NCBI GenBank assembly: GCA_012490785.1
Contig: JAAXCT010000026.1
Span: 2,909,682 to 2,973,681, forward strand
Source of the DNA: Eragrostis nindensis
Lineage: Eukaryota; Streptophyta; Magnoliopsida; Poales; Poaceae
Length of the DNA stretch: 64,000 bases
Direction: 5' to 3'
The notes below the pieces were generated by a model that worked only from the letters and a program-made list of their open reading frames with translations, did not search any database and was not told where the DNA came from. Shown here piece after piece: positions 52,630-64,000 of this stretch; the first letter of the stretch is position 1, and the number at the start of each line of letters is the position of its first letter. Position numbers and translations under genes: made by a program.

Positions 52630-55600
52630 ATGGCGGCGACGGCTCCCCCGAGGGCCGCGGCGCGGGTGGGGCTGCTGTACGACGAGCGGATGTGCGCGCA
52701 CGCCACGCCGGACGGGGAGGACCACCCGGAGAACCCCGAGCGGCTGCGGGCCATCTGGCGCAAGCTCAACGCCGAGGGCGTCGCCTCCAGGTACGGCTCT
52801 GGACTACCGGCTGCTCGTCGCCTCTCCCGTTCCCCGACTCGAGAGCTGTGTGGATTTGGCCGGAATTGCGAGCCGTGTGCGCGGCTTTGGTGTTTGACGG
52901 CTCCGTCGAATCGCCTAGGAGGGGATGCTCAGCGCCGCCTGCGCGCACCTTCGCTCTAGTTGTTTTCGTTTTGTTGTTGCTGTAGCCGTGTCCATCGGGA
53001 TACTGTGATTGACCAACTAGTATGCACACTGATTGCACTGACCTACTAGGAGTAGCTTGGAGTGTTGGTATTCATGATTTGCTCGTTTATCTGTATACTT
53101 AGGTCTAAACGATCGAAATGTCCAAAATGCTAAAAGCTTCTGGAGTAATGGGTTAGTTATCCTTCTGATAACACTGGTTCGAACGATGCATTGGCTCCTC
53201 GCAAAAAATAATAAATCGCATCGGTTATACACTTAAGTAGTAAATCATGCAGTACTGTGCAATTACGGACGATGATGGTGTTGTTGTTGTGCAGTACCTT
53301 CGATTCTAGTGAGCTTAAAGGATAGCATTATAGTTTAGGTGCTGTAGATTTGTTTTTCTTTTCCCTACCTTTTTTAACTCTTTATTGAGGATGTCTGCGG
53401 GGTTCTGCGACACTAATCTAGCATAATTCTATTCTAGGTGTGTGGCCCTTAAGGCCAAGGAAGCCAAGGACAAGCACATAGCTTCTGTTCATAGTCAGAG
53501 CCATATAAAACTGATGAAGGATATCAGCTCGAAGAGATATGATTCCAGCAGAAAAAAGTTTGCTAGGAAATTCAATTCCATTTACTTCAATGAGGGTTCC
53601 TCGGAGTCTGCTCTTCTTGCTGCTGGTTCTGTCATAGAGGTAATCTTTACTCCAGCCTTTCCTGCACAGCATAAAAATATTCCTGACTTTTCTGTTGCTG
53701 TTGCATTCCATATTATTGGGGTAAATCACTTAATATCGTATTGTTTCCTTTTTGACAAGTAGGTTGCTGAAAAGGTTGCTGCTGGTGAGTTGAGTTCTGG
53801 CATTGCTCTAGTCAGACCTCCAGGCCACCATGCAGAACATGGTCAGGCAATGGGGTTTTGTCTCTTCAACAATGTGGCTGTTGCAGCAAGTTATCTCTTA
53901 AATGAGAGGGTATGCATTTGAAACTTCCATGCTTTTCTTTTCTCTATATATTAAATGGTGCCACTAATGTTCATCAGATGGTGTATGTTGGAATGATGAA
54001 CCCTGTCCTTTCTTATAATGCAGTCTAATAGGAATGTGTACTCATTTTGGAGCCTTTTCTTTTCCTGTTGCAGACTGACTTAGGCATCAAGAAGATATTG
54101 ATTGTCGATTGGGATGTTCACCATGGAAATGGCACACAGAAAATGTTTTATAGTGACCCTCGCGTATTGTTCTTTTCAGTTCACAGGTTTGACAGAACAC
54201 CTTGATATTCCTTTGCTACTTTTGCTTAGACTTCGGACTAGTTTCATTACCTTCATAATATGTGGTTGTAAAGTTATGCTAGTTTTTTCTCCATTCTATT
54301 GAAAGACTTGTTACTCTTGGAATGGCTATCATATCCGGAACGTGTTTATTTTTAATGCAAACATTGGACACTTGCAGCTGACATATAAATTTAAGACCTC
54401 CAACCAGTATATAATGATATTGACAAACCTGAAATTAGAACAAGTTGAACTTATTTTATGTATCTGGTAAAATATGATAATCAATGAAATTCATGCCTGC
54501 AATCCACCAAATCACATTGATCATTCATTTCACTCTTCACAATATGAATAATTGAACCCAAATTTTGTATCACTTTCAAGTGTTTTTTGAACGATGCATT
54601 GCTTGCCCAGCCGCTGAGGCAGTGCAACAAAATCTAATTTCTTTTGTCAAATTGACAAGGGCAACATAATGTGTCAAAGAACCCATCAACCCATCAGTTA
54701 TTTGGACAACTGGAACCTGGACGATTATGGAACTCTTGTTTAATCGTGGGAACTGAGCATAGATTTATTCATAGGAAGTGTAGATGTACACCCACATCAC
54801 CAAGGTTCGAGTCCCCTCCACCACAAATGTTGGTCCTTTTTTTTCCACCATATATAATGCAATATCATCTAGTTCGCCCCTAGGTTTATAATACATAACT
54901 CTTAGTTATTTATCTATGTCATGTTATTTTACATTATGACTGCTATCCGAAGTAAATCTAGGTCTGTGTCATGGTCTTTAAGCATGCCTACAAATCTAGA
55001 TAGGGTTAAGTTCCCAGTCAATCAAATCACCGTATGTGTCATGGTCTTTAAGCATGCCTGCAAATACATGTTTTCTCATGTTTGTTTTGCATTTAATTCT
55101 TGGAGGGTGGCTATTCATTTTAATGCATGCCTGTAAATACATGTTTTCTCATGTTTGTTTTGCATTTAATCTTGGACGAGTGTCTATTCATTTTAGTGCA
55201 TGCCTGTAAGCAACTTAGCGTCACAATTAAATATCTATTTTTTCTCGTGTTTTGCAGGTTTGATTATGGAAGCTTCTACCCTGCCCAAGGAGATGCTTCT
55301 CACTGTTTCATTGGGGAAGAAGCTGGTAAAGGGTATAACATTAATGTTCCCTGGGAGCATGGGAAGTGTGGTGATGCAGATTACATTGCTGCTTGGGACC
55401 ATGTACTGCTTCCGGTTGCTGAAGCTTTTGATCCTGATATAATACTTGTGTCTGCTGGGTTTGATGCAGGTACTCAAGTATTTTTTCTTTTTTGGGACTC
55501 TTATTCCATTACCTTACCTACTCGTTGAACTAAAACTAAAGTCAGGCAATAATATGCACAACATTTAATTGTATATGTATACTAACAAGCTGCAGTTTCT

Positions 55601-58600
55601 CAATATTCTTCGGGTTAGCTGAGCACTGCTCCAACTAGTATGACTCATGCAACTGATTATCCTGTGACATAATAAGCGCTATTTTCACCGAAGAATTTAT
55701 TAAAAAAATACTGGAAGTATTTCAGTAATGAATTGCAGAAACATTATATAGCAATCTATCCTTCTGGTGTATCTCCCTGGTCGATCATGTCTGTTTATAT
55801 TGTCCACTGGTTTTGAGATTTTTTTTTTCCTTCTCTCTGATATTGATTTCCTTGGGTAGCACTGGGTGATCCTCTCGGTGGTTGCTGCATCACTCCAAAC
55901 GGATATGCTCTGCTACTAACAAAGGTATGCAGTTGCAGAAAACCAGTTTTTATCAAAATTTTCGCCAAACGGACTTAATGAAGGATATCTTGATCGTTTG
56001 TCGTACTTTTTAGTTCAGATGAGCTATAATAGATTAGAATGGTTCAAAGTTTTCAGAGGCGATTATTTATGCCTGGCTTCAGTGATATCTCATTTTATTC
56101 TATGCCTGCTACTGGTCTATCACATGTTGATATCTTCCATTTGTTTAATATATCCTCTATGCATTTTGTCATTCTTTTGATTTCCACTATGCTGATCTAC
56201 TTCGGTGCTTATTTTGATAAACTATACAAACGAGCTTTTCGAAAATGGAGATCTTCTGCAAGGAGCTGAGGCAGTGTCTATACAAGTATTTATGTCTTAA
56301 AGGTTGCCTGCTTATCTACATGACACCCTGCAGCTCTTAGGATTTGCTCAAGGAAGGATAGTGATGGCCCTTGAAGGAGGTTATAATCTTAGGTCCATAG
56401 CAAATTCAGTTCTTTCTTGCGCGAAGATTTTGTTGGGAGACAAATTCACGTTCAACTCTCAGGGGATGCAGCCATTCGAATCTACATGGAGAGTTATACA
56501 AGCGGTAATGATCGGCATGAATTATTGCTGTTTATCTATTATTTTCTAGAGCTCTTATTCCTTCCTGTGGATGTTGTAATAAACCTTCTCTTTACACACT
56601 GATCAGGTACGCGATGAATTAAAGACATGCTGGCCTGTTTTAAGTAGTAAGCTGCCAGATAATGTATCATTGAGGAAAAGTCCCTCACCGAGTGAGGTAT
56701 TATTTTCCTTCTGATTTTGGTATCCTGGGGACTTGGATTTGGTTACAGTTTAACGCAGCCTAAGATTAATGAATTGTGCTTTTGATGTAAGAGATATGCA
56801 TCAGTTAGCTTAATCAAGTTATGTTTGCTGCTAATTTGCTGTAAACTTCACCACCTCACATTTTTTATTTTTCTGGAGGTATGTCGTAACAAAAGTCACA
56901 ACTTGCGGCCTACATTCTTGGATTGAAATTTTCAATGCATGGCTCTAGTCATAACTTTTTTACGGTAGTAAAGTGTATCTCAATTAATTTGCAAGGTGAA
57001 TGCATGCCCGTGAGTCATGACCTATGCCAGTGGTGTTAAGCAGTTTAGTTGGCAGGCTATTACATTACACCCAACTGATTAACTACCAAGAAAAGAGAAT
57101 GCCTTATATATCATTAAATAAATGTGAAATCATTCTGTTGACGGATGACACTGTGGATTCAAACACCCATCATTGACACTGTACAAGAAGCTTTACCATT
57201 TATTCAGGTAAAAGAAAGTACACCGCCCAGGTTGGAAACAATATCAGAGAATACTAGTGCCAATACAACGCGCGGGTAGGACAAGAAGTACCTTGAAATC
57301 CCACAAAATGCCAACAAATCGTCAAACATCACGACACCAAAAGTACATATACTTCCTCAACAGATGATATGATTATCCTCAACACCTAGACACACTCCAC
57401 TTGCACCAGACAAAAGATCAGAAGATGACACCTTCTGCCTTCTGGACAGCGCACCATTTGAACCCCACGCCTTGTCCGATCAGCGAAGAGTGAAGCTTGG
57501 AGTAAAGGATTCTCTTAAGGCCTCCATGCTATTGTCCTTGACTTCTTAATCTACTTCTTTGCCATAAATGGTCATTAGAAAACACATGAGCTATATCTCA
57601 ACTTTACAGATTCTGTGCATTATAAACTATCATGTATTTATGATGCACATATTGATTTACCATTTGCGTTGGGCACCATGTGGGCTTGAGTAATTAACAC
57701 GTTCGTGTTTCCTTTTGGGAATGAACAGCTCTACGCTTCCTCTGGTTCTGAGTCTGACACCGAAGATGTTGATGAGCTCTATGGTGCTGTTTCATCTGTC
57801 AATGTTATACAAGCCCCGGATGATGTTCTGGGTGAACGCCTCTTAAAAATGAAACTTGATGAAGACAGCCTTTCCACCCCAAGTGGTTTAACAGTGGAAC
57901 AACATCCAACTAATTCAGTTGAAGCACGTAATGAAGCATCTGTGGTGGTTTCCGAAGGAATATCCGATCTATCTTGGCGATCAGTTTTGTCAAGAACTTA
58001 TGTTTGGTATGCCAGCTTTGGTTCAAACATGTGGAAGCCAAGATTTCTGTGCTACATTCAAGGGGGAAAGGTAAAGTTGAATAACACAATGGTTTTTCAA
58101 GGGGGGCACTAGTGCCTTTAATCAGTGTTCCCTGCTTGTTAGCTGTCACTGTATTAGCAGCGTCCATGATGTATTCCAACACTGTAGGAGTCCATTCTGT
58201 TTCCATTGTTCTCCAGACGTCCTTGAATTTTCTCTTACAGTAAGCAGTATGTTTTTAGAAATAAATTTCCTATTTGTTTTGATCTTGGACAGGCTGATGG
58301 TATGAGTATACCATGCCACGGATCACGTGATCCAACCTCACCAAGCGGAACCATGTGGAAGATCGTGCCTCACAGGTTGCTTTTTGGTAGAGCCTCTACC
58401 CCCTGTTGGGGAACTGGTGGTGTTGCTTTTCTCAACCCTGAGATAGACTACAATGAAAAGTCATATGTCTGCATGTACAAAATAACGTATGTATGCTGTA
58501 ACTACATTTACACGCTCGTGATCCTTGAGTTCGAGCAGGGTTTCATCATGTTGGGTGCTCCAGATCTCATTCATTTGTCCATTTTCAACAGGCTTGAGCA

Positions 58601-59627
58601 ATTCAATGATGTCTTGTTTCAAGAGAATCGTTTAGTGCTGGAGAATAGTAACGATGGAAATGTCGAGTATCCTGACTCTCCTTTGATTGGTTCATCCGAA
58701 GTGGAGTTGATGGCCACAAATAAAGCTCTTCATCTTGAACCTATTAAGGTTTGATTTGTTGTCCCACTATAACAGTTGTAACTTTCTCTTTCTCATACAA
58801 GGTATTAAAACACTGCTGTTGAATATCTCTTGAACCTGCCTGCTGTTCCAGAAGCTTATTAACAGATAATAGAACCTTTCTTTCCCATGGTAGCGTAGGT
58901 CACTTTTACCTTGATTTCCTGGACCTGTTAGGAAATGCCAATGCCAGCCTATTTGGGGTTTCAGCTTCATCTTGCTTAGAAAGGCTTCTATGGTCAGGCA
59001 GCCAGAAGTCTTTTGGGATCTTATTTGATTTGAGACTCTTCTGAGTTCTGACATCTTTAAACAAATGAAGGAACCCTTTTTTAAGTACTGTACATTAAAC
59101 TGAAAACGTAAACAGTTTCATGTCATTAAAGAACAAAATTCTAACCCAGCCTGCATGAACATAATTCTGACACTATCTATCAATAGCTACAAAATATCTA
59201 ATGTCTAATGGCTTCTCATATTCTACAAAATAGCTAATGGCTTCTTCATAAATTTCCTGCAGGATAGCTGGTACTCCAATGTACTTTATCTTGGGAAGGA
59301 GGATGACCTTCCAATTCTGACCATGACGTAAGTCTCCCTATCCGCATGAAGTCCCTTTTTTTCCTGATAATGTTACTCGCACATTGCATTTCAGCGCCTT
59401 TTTGGGGGCAGTGAAATTCATTTTTCTTGAGTATGATTCCTATTTATCTTTCCCTCGGCAGGTGTCCTTCATCAGATATTGAAAGGTTCAAATCTGGTGA
59501 GCTCCCGTTAGCACCTCCATCGAAGACCTATGCCGCTACTCTGATAAGGGGACTTACGGAAGGGAAGCAGCTAGATGAAGTCGAGGCCGCCAGTTACATC
59601 AATTCTGCTGCTGCAAGGGCCTTGTGA
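52630..59627 (+). CDS. HDA5: Class II histone deacetylase, HDA5/HDA18 type
   Basis: 694 aa from 13 exons: 52630-52790, 53438-53639, 53763-53909, 54074-54186, 55258-55469, 55860-55924, 56334-56504, 56607-56696, 57729-58070, 58293-58486, 58592-58748, 59263-59327, 59462-59627. All are GT-AG and in frame. The HDAC domain begins RVGLLYDERMCAHA (about residue 12), then DHPENPERLRAIW, the catalytic RPPGHHAEHGQAMGFCLFNN, zinc-site DWDVHHGNGTQ, SAGFDAALGDPLGG and LEGGYNLRSIA. After an acidic linker (SGSESDTEDVDELYG) comes the plant HDA5-type C-terminal domain (TYVWYASFGSNMW, RFLCYIQGGK, LLFGRASTPCWGTGGVAFLN), which resembles a gamma-glutamylcyclotransferase-like fold. Known role: lysine deacetylation by an RPD3/HDA1 class II enzyme; HDA5 in Arabidopsis acts in flowering repression. 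All zinc and catalytic residues are present. No RanBP2 zinc finger is seen, which argues against HDA15. The symbol is by similarity. Confidence 0.9.
54962..55210. repeat. Imperfect tandem array of ~73-bp units in HDA intron 4
   Basis: GCATGCCTG starts units at 55052, 55125 and 55198 (the last partial), each followed by (C/T)(A/G)AAATACATGTTTTCTCATG in the first two. An older copy of GTGTCATGGTCTTTAAGCAT lies at about 54965 and again at 55036. The array ends about 50 bp before the acceptor of exon 5. Confidence 0.85.
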
Positions 59628-59887
59628 AGGCCGCTTTACCATGTGTTTTGTACAGGTCGTAGGGATCAGGGAATCTGACCAAGTGTGTAAAGAACTAAAA
59701 ATACAGCTTGATTCAGCACTAGGAGTCCTGCCTAGGCCTCATTTCTCCATAAATGGGGAATTGGAATCTGATTTAGATTGGGTCGGGTCGTCAAGAGCGA
59801 ACCCTGGCTTGATCATTGGTGCTCTCCTCAGATTGTTCATTTGGGGTGGAGAAACACGAGTTGTGAAGTAGCAACACTGGTTACTTT

Positions 59888-60306
59888 GCCTAATGTTTTT
59901 GCTGCTGTGTGCTTGTGAATTTGTGATACTGCCGCATTTGTTTCAGTCGAATGGAAGGCCTGTTGTTTGGTGTAGCCCTGTATGCACCAAATGCTGGGGG
60001 AAGGAAAGAGCTTCGCCCTGCGATCCGCTGGTGACGTTGCTACGAGCCTACGACACAACATCGAGGAGCAAAAGTTATTATAAAAAAAATGCCTAATGCT
60101 TTTGCTGCTGTGTGCTTGTGAATTTGTCATACAGCCAGATTTGTTTCCAGTCGAAAGGGGAAGGGCTGTTGTTTGGTGCAGGCGTGCAGCCGTGATAGGC
60201 ACCAGTGGGAAGGGAGAGCTTTGCCCTGCGATCCGCAGGTGACTTTGCTAAGACCCTACGCACACAACATCGACTTTGTTCCTTGTTCGAGGAGCAAAAG
60301 ATTAAA
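59888..60306. repeat. Tandem duplication, unit ~203 bp, between HDA and tRNA-Asn
   Basis: Unit 1 (59888-60090) and unit 2 (60091-60306) share GCCTAATG(T/C)TTTTGCTGCTG, GTGTGCTTGTGAATTTGT, CCCTGCGATCCGC and GAGGAGCAAAAG. Unit 2 ends at the tRNA terminator, so unit 1 is a copy of the tRNA 3' flank without the tRNA. Unit 1 lacks about 17 bp of the CATCGACTTTGTTCC stretch. Confidence 0.9.
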
Positions 60307-60309
60307 AAA
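60304..60309 (-). terminator. RNA polymerase III terminator of tRNA-Asn
   Basis: A run of six T on the minus strand, starting two bases after the tRNA 3' end. Confidence 0.8.
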
Positions 60310-60310
60310 T

Positions 60311-60384
60311 CGCTAGAAGGAGGGCTCGAACCTCCGACCTTGTGGTTAACAGCCACACGCTCTGGCCAACTGAGCTATTCCAGC
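60311..60384 (-). tRNA. trnN-GUU: tRNA-Asn (anticodon GUU)
   Basis: 74 nt on the minus strand, 5' end at 60384. The acceptor stem GCTGGAA pairs with TTCTAGC (one G-U) and the discriminator is G. The D-arm is GCTC...GAGC, the anticodon stem TGTGG/CCACA carries loop CTGTTAA (anticodon GTT, plus positions 60348-60350), and the T-arm GGAGG/CCTCC has loop TTCGAGC. The A-box (GCTCAGTTGGCC) and B-box (GGTTCGAGCCC) are intact, no intron is present, and CCA is not encoded. It is a typical nuclear cytosolic plant tRNA-Asn. Confidence 0.97.
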
Positions 60385-60948
60385 TTCGTTATAACGTCTT
60401 ATTAAGAGATTTAAAATTTCAAGATAAATTGGTTCCCAACTCCCCACACTTCCGCTAGCGATAATCCGTCTTCTGAGATTGAGATTTAAGCCGGACACGC
60501 CGCTGTTGCAGTGCTGGAGCGACTGTGAGGCGACATGAGTGACCCAGGGAAGACAGTTCGTTGGCGCATCGCAGCCCATCGGCAGACAACTCCACGGCCA
60601 CAGGATGGCCCATCGCCCACCCGCGGTGAGTCGCTGCTCACCATGGCTTGAATTCACATGGTCTCCCAGAGGCCAGAGCTTGGCATAAATGGCAGGATAA
60701 ACTTTATGCTTTGTCAACACAAAGTATATAAATCCAACTATCGTGGAAAGTGTCGCACCATACATGACTCCAACCATCGTGGAAAGCATCGTACTACATT
60801 TCTGAAAAATGCCGCACAAAACTTCAGCAGTATACGCTCTACAACCCAGACCAAATAAAAGTCTTTATTTTCACTAATTTAGCATCAGTGATCAGACTAG
60901 GCTTGGCTCAAGATGCACGGCAATGACGAAGAGATGCAAGTACGAACA
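60385..60948. other. Spacer between tRNA-Asn and the RNA-binding protein gene
   Basis: 5' flank of the tRNA and 3' flank of the RNA-binding protein gene. A short direct repeat (CCAACTATCGTGGAAAG and CCAACCATCGTGGAAAG, near 60735 and 60770) is the only structure noticed. Confidence 0.5.
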
Positions 60949-63864
60949 CTAGCTATTCTCTGCTACTTCCTTATCGTCAAAGAAGTCTTCACCCAGCAAG
61001 TCGTCTTGGCCATTGTACTGCACCTTGTTAGTCTCATAGCCCATAGTCTTACCGCCTGAAAATCCTCCGGTGCTGGTTCTGCGATTGTAGCTGCCCCCTC
61101 TTGCATTTCCAACAAAGTTGTTACCACTGTTGAGGCCAGCAGAACCAGAACCTCCACTGTTGAAACCGCCACCGAATTCACCTAAGGTTCTACCGCCGGG
61201 AACTTCATTGCCAATCTTCCCTGCACCATAGGTGTTGGGAGAATTATACCCACCAGTGCTTCCATAAGAATTGCCAGCAGTGTTGTAGCTTTCGCTGCCT
61301 CCTCTTGCATTTCCAACAAAGTTGCTGCCACTGTTGAGGCCAGCTGAACCGGAACCTCCACTGTTTAAACCACCACCGAATTCACCCAAGGTTCCACCGC
61401 TGGGAATTTCATTGCCAATCTTCCCTGCACCATATGTGTTGAGAGAATTATACCCGCCGGTGCTTCCATAAGAATTGCCAGCAGTGGTGTAGCTTTCGCT
61501 GCCTCCTTTTGCATTTCCAACAAAGTTGCTGCCACTGTTGAGGCCAGCTGAACCGGAACCTCCACTGTTGAAACCGCCACCGAATTCACCTAAGGTTCTA
61601 CCGCCGGGAATTTCATTGCCAATCTTCCCTGCACCAAAGGTGTTGGGAGAATTATACCCGCCAGTGCTTCCATAAGAATTGCCAGCAGTGTTGTAGCTTT
61701 CGCTGCTTCCACATGCACCACCAGAAGCATTGTTGTAGTTGGAAGCATAACCACTACCATTGTTGTAGTTGGAAGCATAACCACCAAGGGTAGCTCCATT
61801 ACCACCACCATATTTGCCACCAGAAGCGTTACTGTAATTAACAGCATAACCACCACCGGTGGCTCCATCACTGTTACCACTGTTGCCAATGGCATATCCG
61901 CCACCAGAGGTATTGTAAGACTTGGCAGCATAACCATCACCGTAAGTACTATTGCTGCCGGCATATCTGCCACCAGAAGCATCGTTATAGTTGCTAGCAT
62001 AATCACCACTGTTGGCCACGTCTCCGTAAACGCTATTGCTGCCTGCATATCCACCACGAGAAACAGTGTTCTGGTTGCTAGCATAACTTCCATTGGGAGC
62101 TTATATCACTGTAATATGCACTGCTAGCATATCCGCCTGCGCCACCAGAAGCATTGTAGTTGCTAGCATAATCCCCACCACCAGCTTCAGCACTATAACC
62201 ACCATTGCCAGTGTATGTGCCGCTGTTACTGCCATACCCTCTAGCACCAGATTCATGGCCACTGCCATACCCACCACTATCATATCCACCGGTACTGCCA
62301 TATCCACCAGTAGCATATCCATTGCCACTGCCAAAACCACCACCACCACCTCCTCGTATTCCACCAGCACGATCATTGGCATAGTTCACCTTTAGATTAC
62401 GTCCTTGAAGTTCCTGCATTCAGTTGCAATTGATCCAATATTTTACAAACAGAAGCAAACCATTTACATTTCCGGAAAACAAATGCTTGTTACTATTATT
62501 ATTTGAACTGTCAAGGGAGAGTCCTCCTCAGGCTTTATACTAAAGCCCATAAACATTTACTCATAGTTATTACAAGTTGACCCAAAAAAAAGTTTTCATC
62601 CTGACCAAACTATTAGAATTGGTTCCTTTCCGTTTCCATAGACAGTGAACATGCTTATTAGCAACAGGTTTCTACAATGTGGAAAACAACTTCCAAAACC
62701 CCTTGATATGGTTAAATCAAGCAAATAAATCATTTTTTTCATACTATCAGATTAGTCCCTTTTACAGTTAAACACGGTGTCCTAGGCAAAAGTTAAATGA
62801 GCGAAAACAATTTAGTTATGAGTTATGACCAAGATTGATAGGATGCTCTGATGTGTAGCTCTTGTAGTGCTCATAATCATAAAGCCGGATTGCTACATGA
62901 GGTAACTAAGAAATAACATGAGATTACTTGCAAGAAAACATTTTGAATCATACACCATATCAAGTCAATTATTTGTACCGTATCAAGTCGACAACCCATC
63001 ATGTGAACTAGCAAATAGAGCCTGACATTGTGCTCAGCTGAAAATGAATGTTTACAATTTATTATTTATTTATTTTGCAGCCAAACTGAACAAAGAGTTG
63101 TTTTGATTGCAGTTCAGTGGCTGGAGATCATGTAACAAATTCTCTGAACACCATTTCAAATCAGCGATAAACTAAATTTCAGTAGTGAGAAGCTGACTTA
63201 AGTGCGCTCCCTGTTCTCACCTAATAAAAGTTCAGCACTTGTAAATTTGCAGTTCTACTCCTCAAGTGAAACTAAGGAACCTAAAGTTCGGGATTTCTCT
63301 TTGAAAGTGAAGCGATGAAAAATACATAACATGAAAACAATAGATCGGAATGCTTACCTTGCCATCCATGGCTACAATTGCAGCTGCAGCACATCTGCAC
63401 TAGATGAATAAGTTATAAATCCAAATCCCTTCGACCTTCCGGAGTCCCGATCGACAATGACTCGAGCTGAATGCAATCCAAAAACAAAGAAACATTAACA
63501 ACACGAGAACATGGTAATGAAAAAAGTATGAAAGCACAACACAAGGCATGATTGGACAAGCAACCATCAAGGACGTTCCCATAGGGGGAAAAGGCGCTCG
63601 TCAGGGTGGTTTCATCAGTGGCATAGGAAAGTCCTAAAAAGAAGGTAGATGACAAACGGTATTAGATATTAGATGGCATAAGAAAGAACATAACTATCTC
63701 TTAGAGTGAGAAGATAGTAGCATGGGAGAATATTAATAATTGATTTAACGCCCGGCGACAAAAAGCTTCGAAGGACATGCATCTGACTGCCTGAAGCAGC
63801 GGCGCGAATTCGAGTGTGCTGAAGTTTTCCTCAGCGCATTTCCAATCCTGCTAGTGAAAGCCAT
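60949..63864 (-). pseudogene. Mitochondrial-type glycine-rich RNA-binding protein (RBG3-like), frame disrupted
   Basis: Four exons (minus): about 63864-63750, 63633-63565, 63466-63358, 62413-60949. Exon 1 starts MAFTSRIGNALRKTSA, an Arg/Ser-rich presequence like mitochondrial GRPs. The RRM is split over exons 1-3: RNP2-like SKLFVAG, then LSYATDETTLTSAFSPYGNV, then RVIVDRDSGRSKGFGFITY (RNP1-like). Exon 3 lacks one base just after SSSAD (about 63388), giving a TAG; restoring one base would make the exon 110 nt and match the phase of exon 4 (ELQGRNLKVNYANDRAGG). A second frameshift lies near 62096 in the Gly/Tyr/Ser-rich tail. Exon 1 has a frame-shifted patch before SKLF and a poor donor (GGC/GTTAAA). 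The Gly-rich tail is about 470 codons, far longer than the family's usual 60-150. RBG-type proteins bind organellar or cold-induced RNA. It is either a young pseudogene or a locus with sequence errors. Confidence 0.7.
61093..61704 (-). repeat. Coding minisatellite, 3 x 204 bp, in the Gly-rich tail
   Basis: TTCGCTGC(C/T)TCC recurs at 61291, 61495 and 61699, exactly 204 bp apart. Each unit encodes 68 residues running from GSESYNTAGNSYGSTGGYNS through GKIGNE(I/V)P and LGEFGGG to NFVGNARG. Because 204 is a multiple of three, unit gain or loss keeps frame. Confidence 0.95.
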
Positions 63865-63963
63865 TGCTCAAGCACCTGCAAGGAACCACAGGCACCGAAT
63901 TAACACAAGTTGGTCAGCTGAGGGAGCCAAACCCCAAATAATTGTGTAAATGCATCAACCCCT

Positions 63964-63999
<36 letters not shown>

Positions 64000-64000
64000 G
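63865..64000. other. 5' flank of the RNA-binding gene ending in a poly-G run
   Basis: About 100 bp of leader sequence, then an uninterrupted G-run of about 33-36 bases from about 63965, ending in AG. No gene continues to the right edge. The run is likely a sequencing or assembly artefact. Confidence 0.7.

Noticed and set aside
61093..61704. CRISPR-like regular repeats
   Set aside because: The period is 204 bp and repeats are contiguous and in frame within a Gly-rich coding exon, so it is a minisatellite.

Overview
The window is nuclear DNA from a grass, most likely panicoid, although the species cannot be fixed from sequence alone. The evidence is grass-specific gene families (DUF1618, DUF1668 and HC-toxin-reductase-like reductases), very GC-rich first exons, compact GT-AG introns, Tourist-like MITEs and plant L1 LINEs. 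Nothing looks bacterial, organellar or viral.

Region 1 (1-14.3 kb) holds three minus-strand genes for small secreted proline-rich PELPK-type cell-wall proteins (2393-2923, 8277-8609, 13297-13599). Each has a CTATAAG core promoter about 100 bp upstream of its ATG. A single-exon DUF1618 gene (plus) and a single-exon DUF1668 gene (minus) are interleaved with them, along with LINE debris. One LINE carries a perfect 56-bp internal inverted duplication.

Region 2 (14.8-26.3 kb) holds housekeeping and cell-wall genes. The 13-exon WDR12/YTM1 ribosome-biogenesis gene is on the minus strand. A 4-exon gene for a GPI-anchored X8/CBM43 (plasmodesmata callose-binding type) protein is on the plus strand. 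I rebuilt both exon by exon, and every junction keeps frame.

Region 3 (28-38.1 kb) holds one apparently intact extended-SDR reductase gene of the HC-toxin reductase/dihydroflavonol reductase kind (31391-35556, minus). It is flanked by two decayed paralog fragments, the remains of a tandem array. Tourist-like elements sit in its intron and on both sides; one of about 925 bp carries a GC-rich insert.

Region 4 (38.5-45.2 kb) is transposon territory. It has a ~1.54-kb element with long inverted termini that contain about ten mini-hairpins of the form TCGCCC-N7-GGGCGA, a palindromic MITE nested inside it, and a near-complete but inactive L1 LINE whose RT FADD motif is broken.

Region 5 (45.4-64 kb) holds an alpha/beta hydrolase gene (minus, probably plastid-targeted), a LINE remnant, a 13-exon class II histone deacetylase of the HDA5 type (plus, 694 aa), a tRNA-Asn(GUU) gene (minus), and a mitochondrial-type glycine-rich RNA-binding protein gene (minus). 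That last gene has at least two frameshifts and a 204-bp coding minisatellite. The window ends in a ~37-base poly-G run that is probably an assembly artefact.

The genes do not form one pathway. The links that can be seen are local duplication (the PELPK trio and the reductase array) and heavy remodelling by LINEs and MITEs. Exon coordinates come from reading splice signals and frame by hand, without transcript data.
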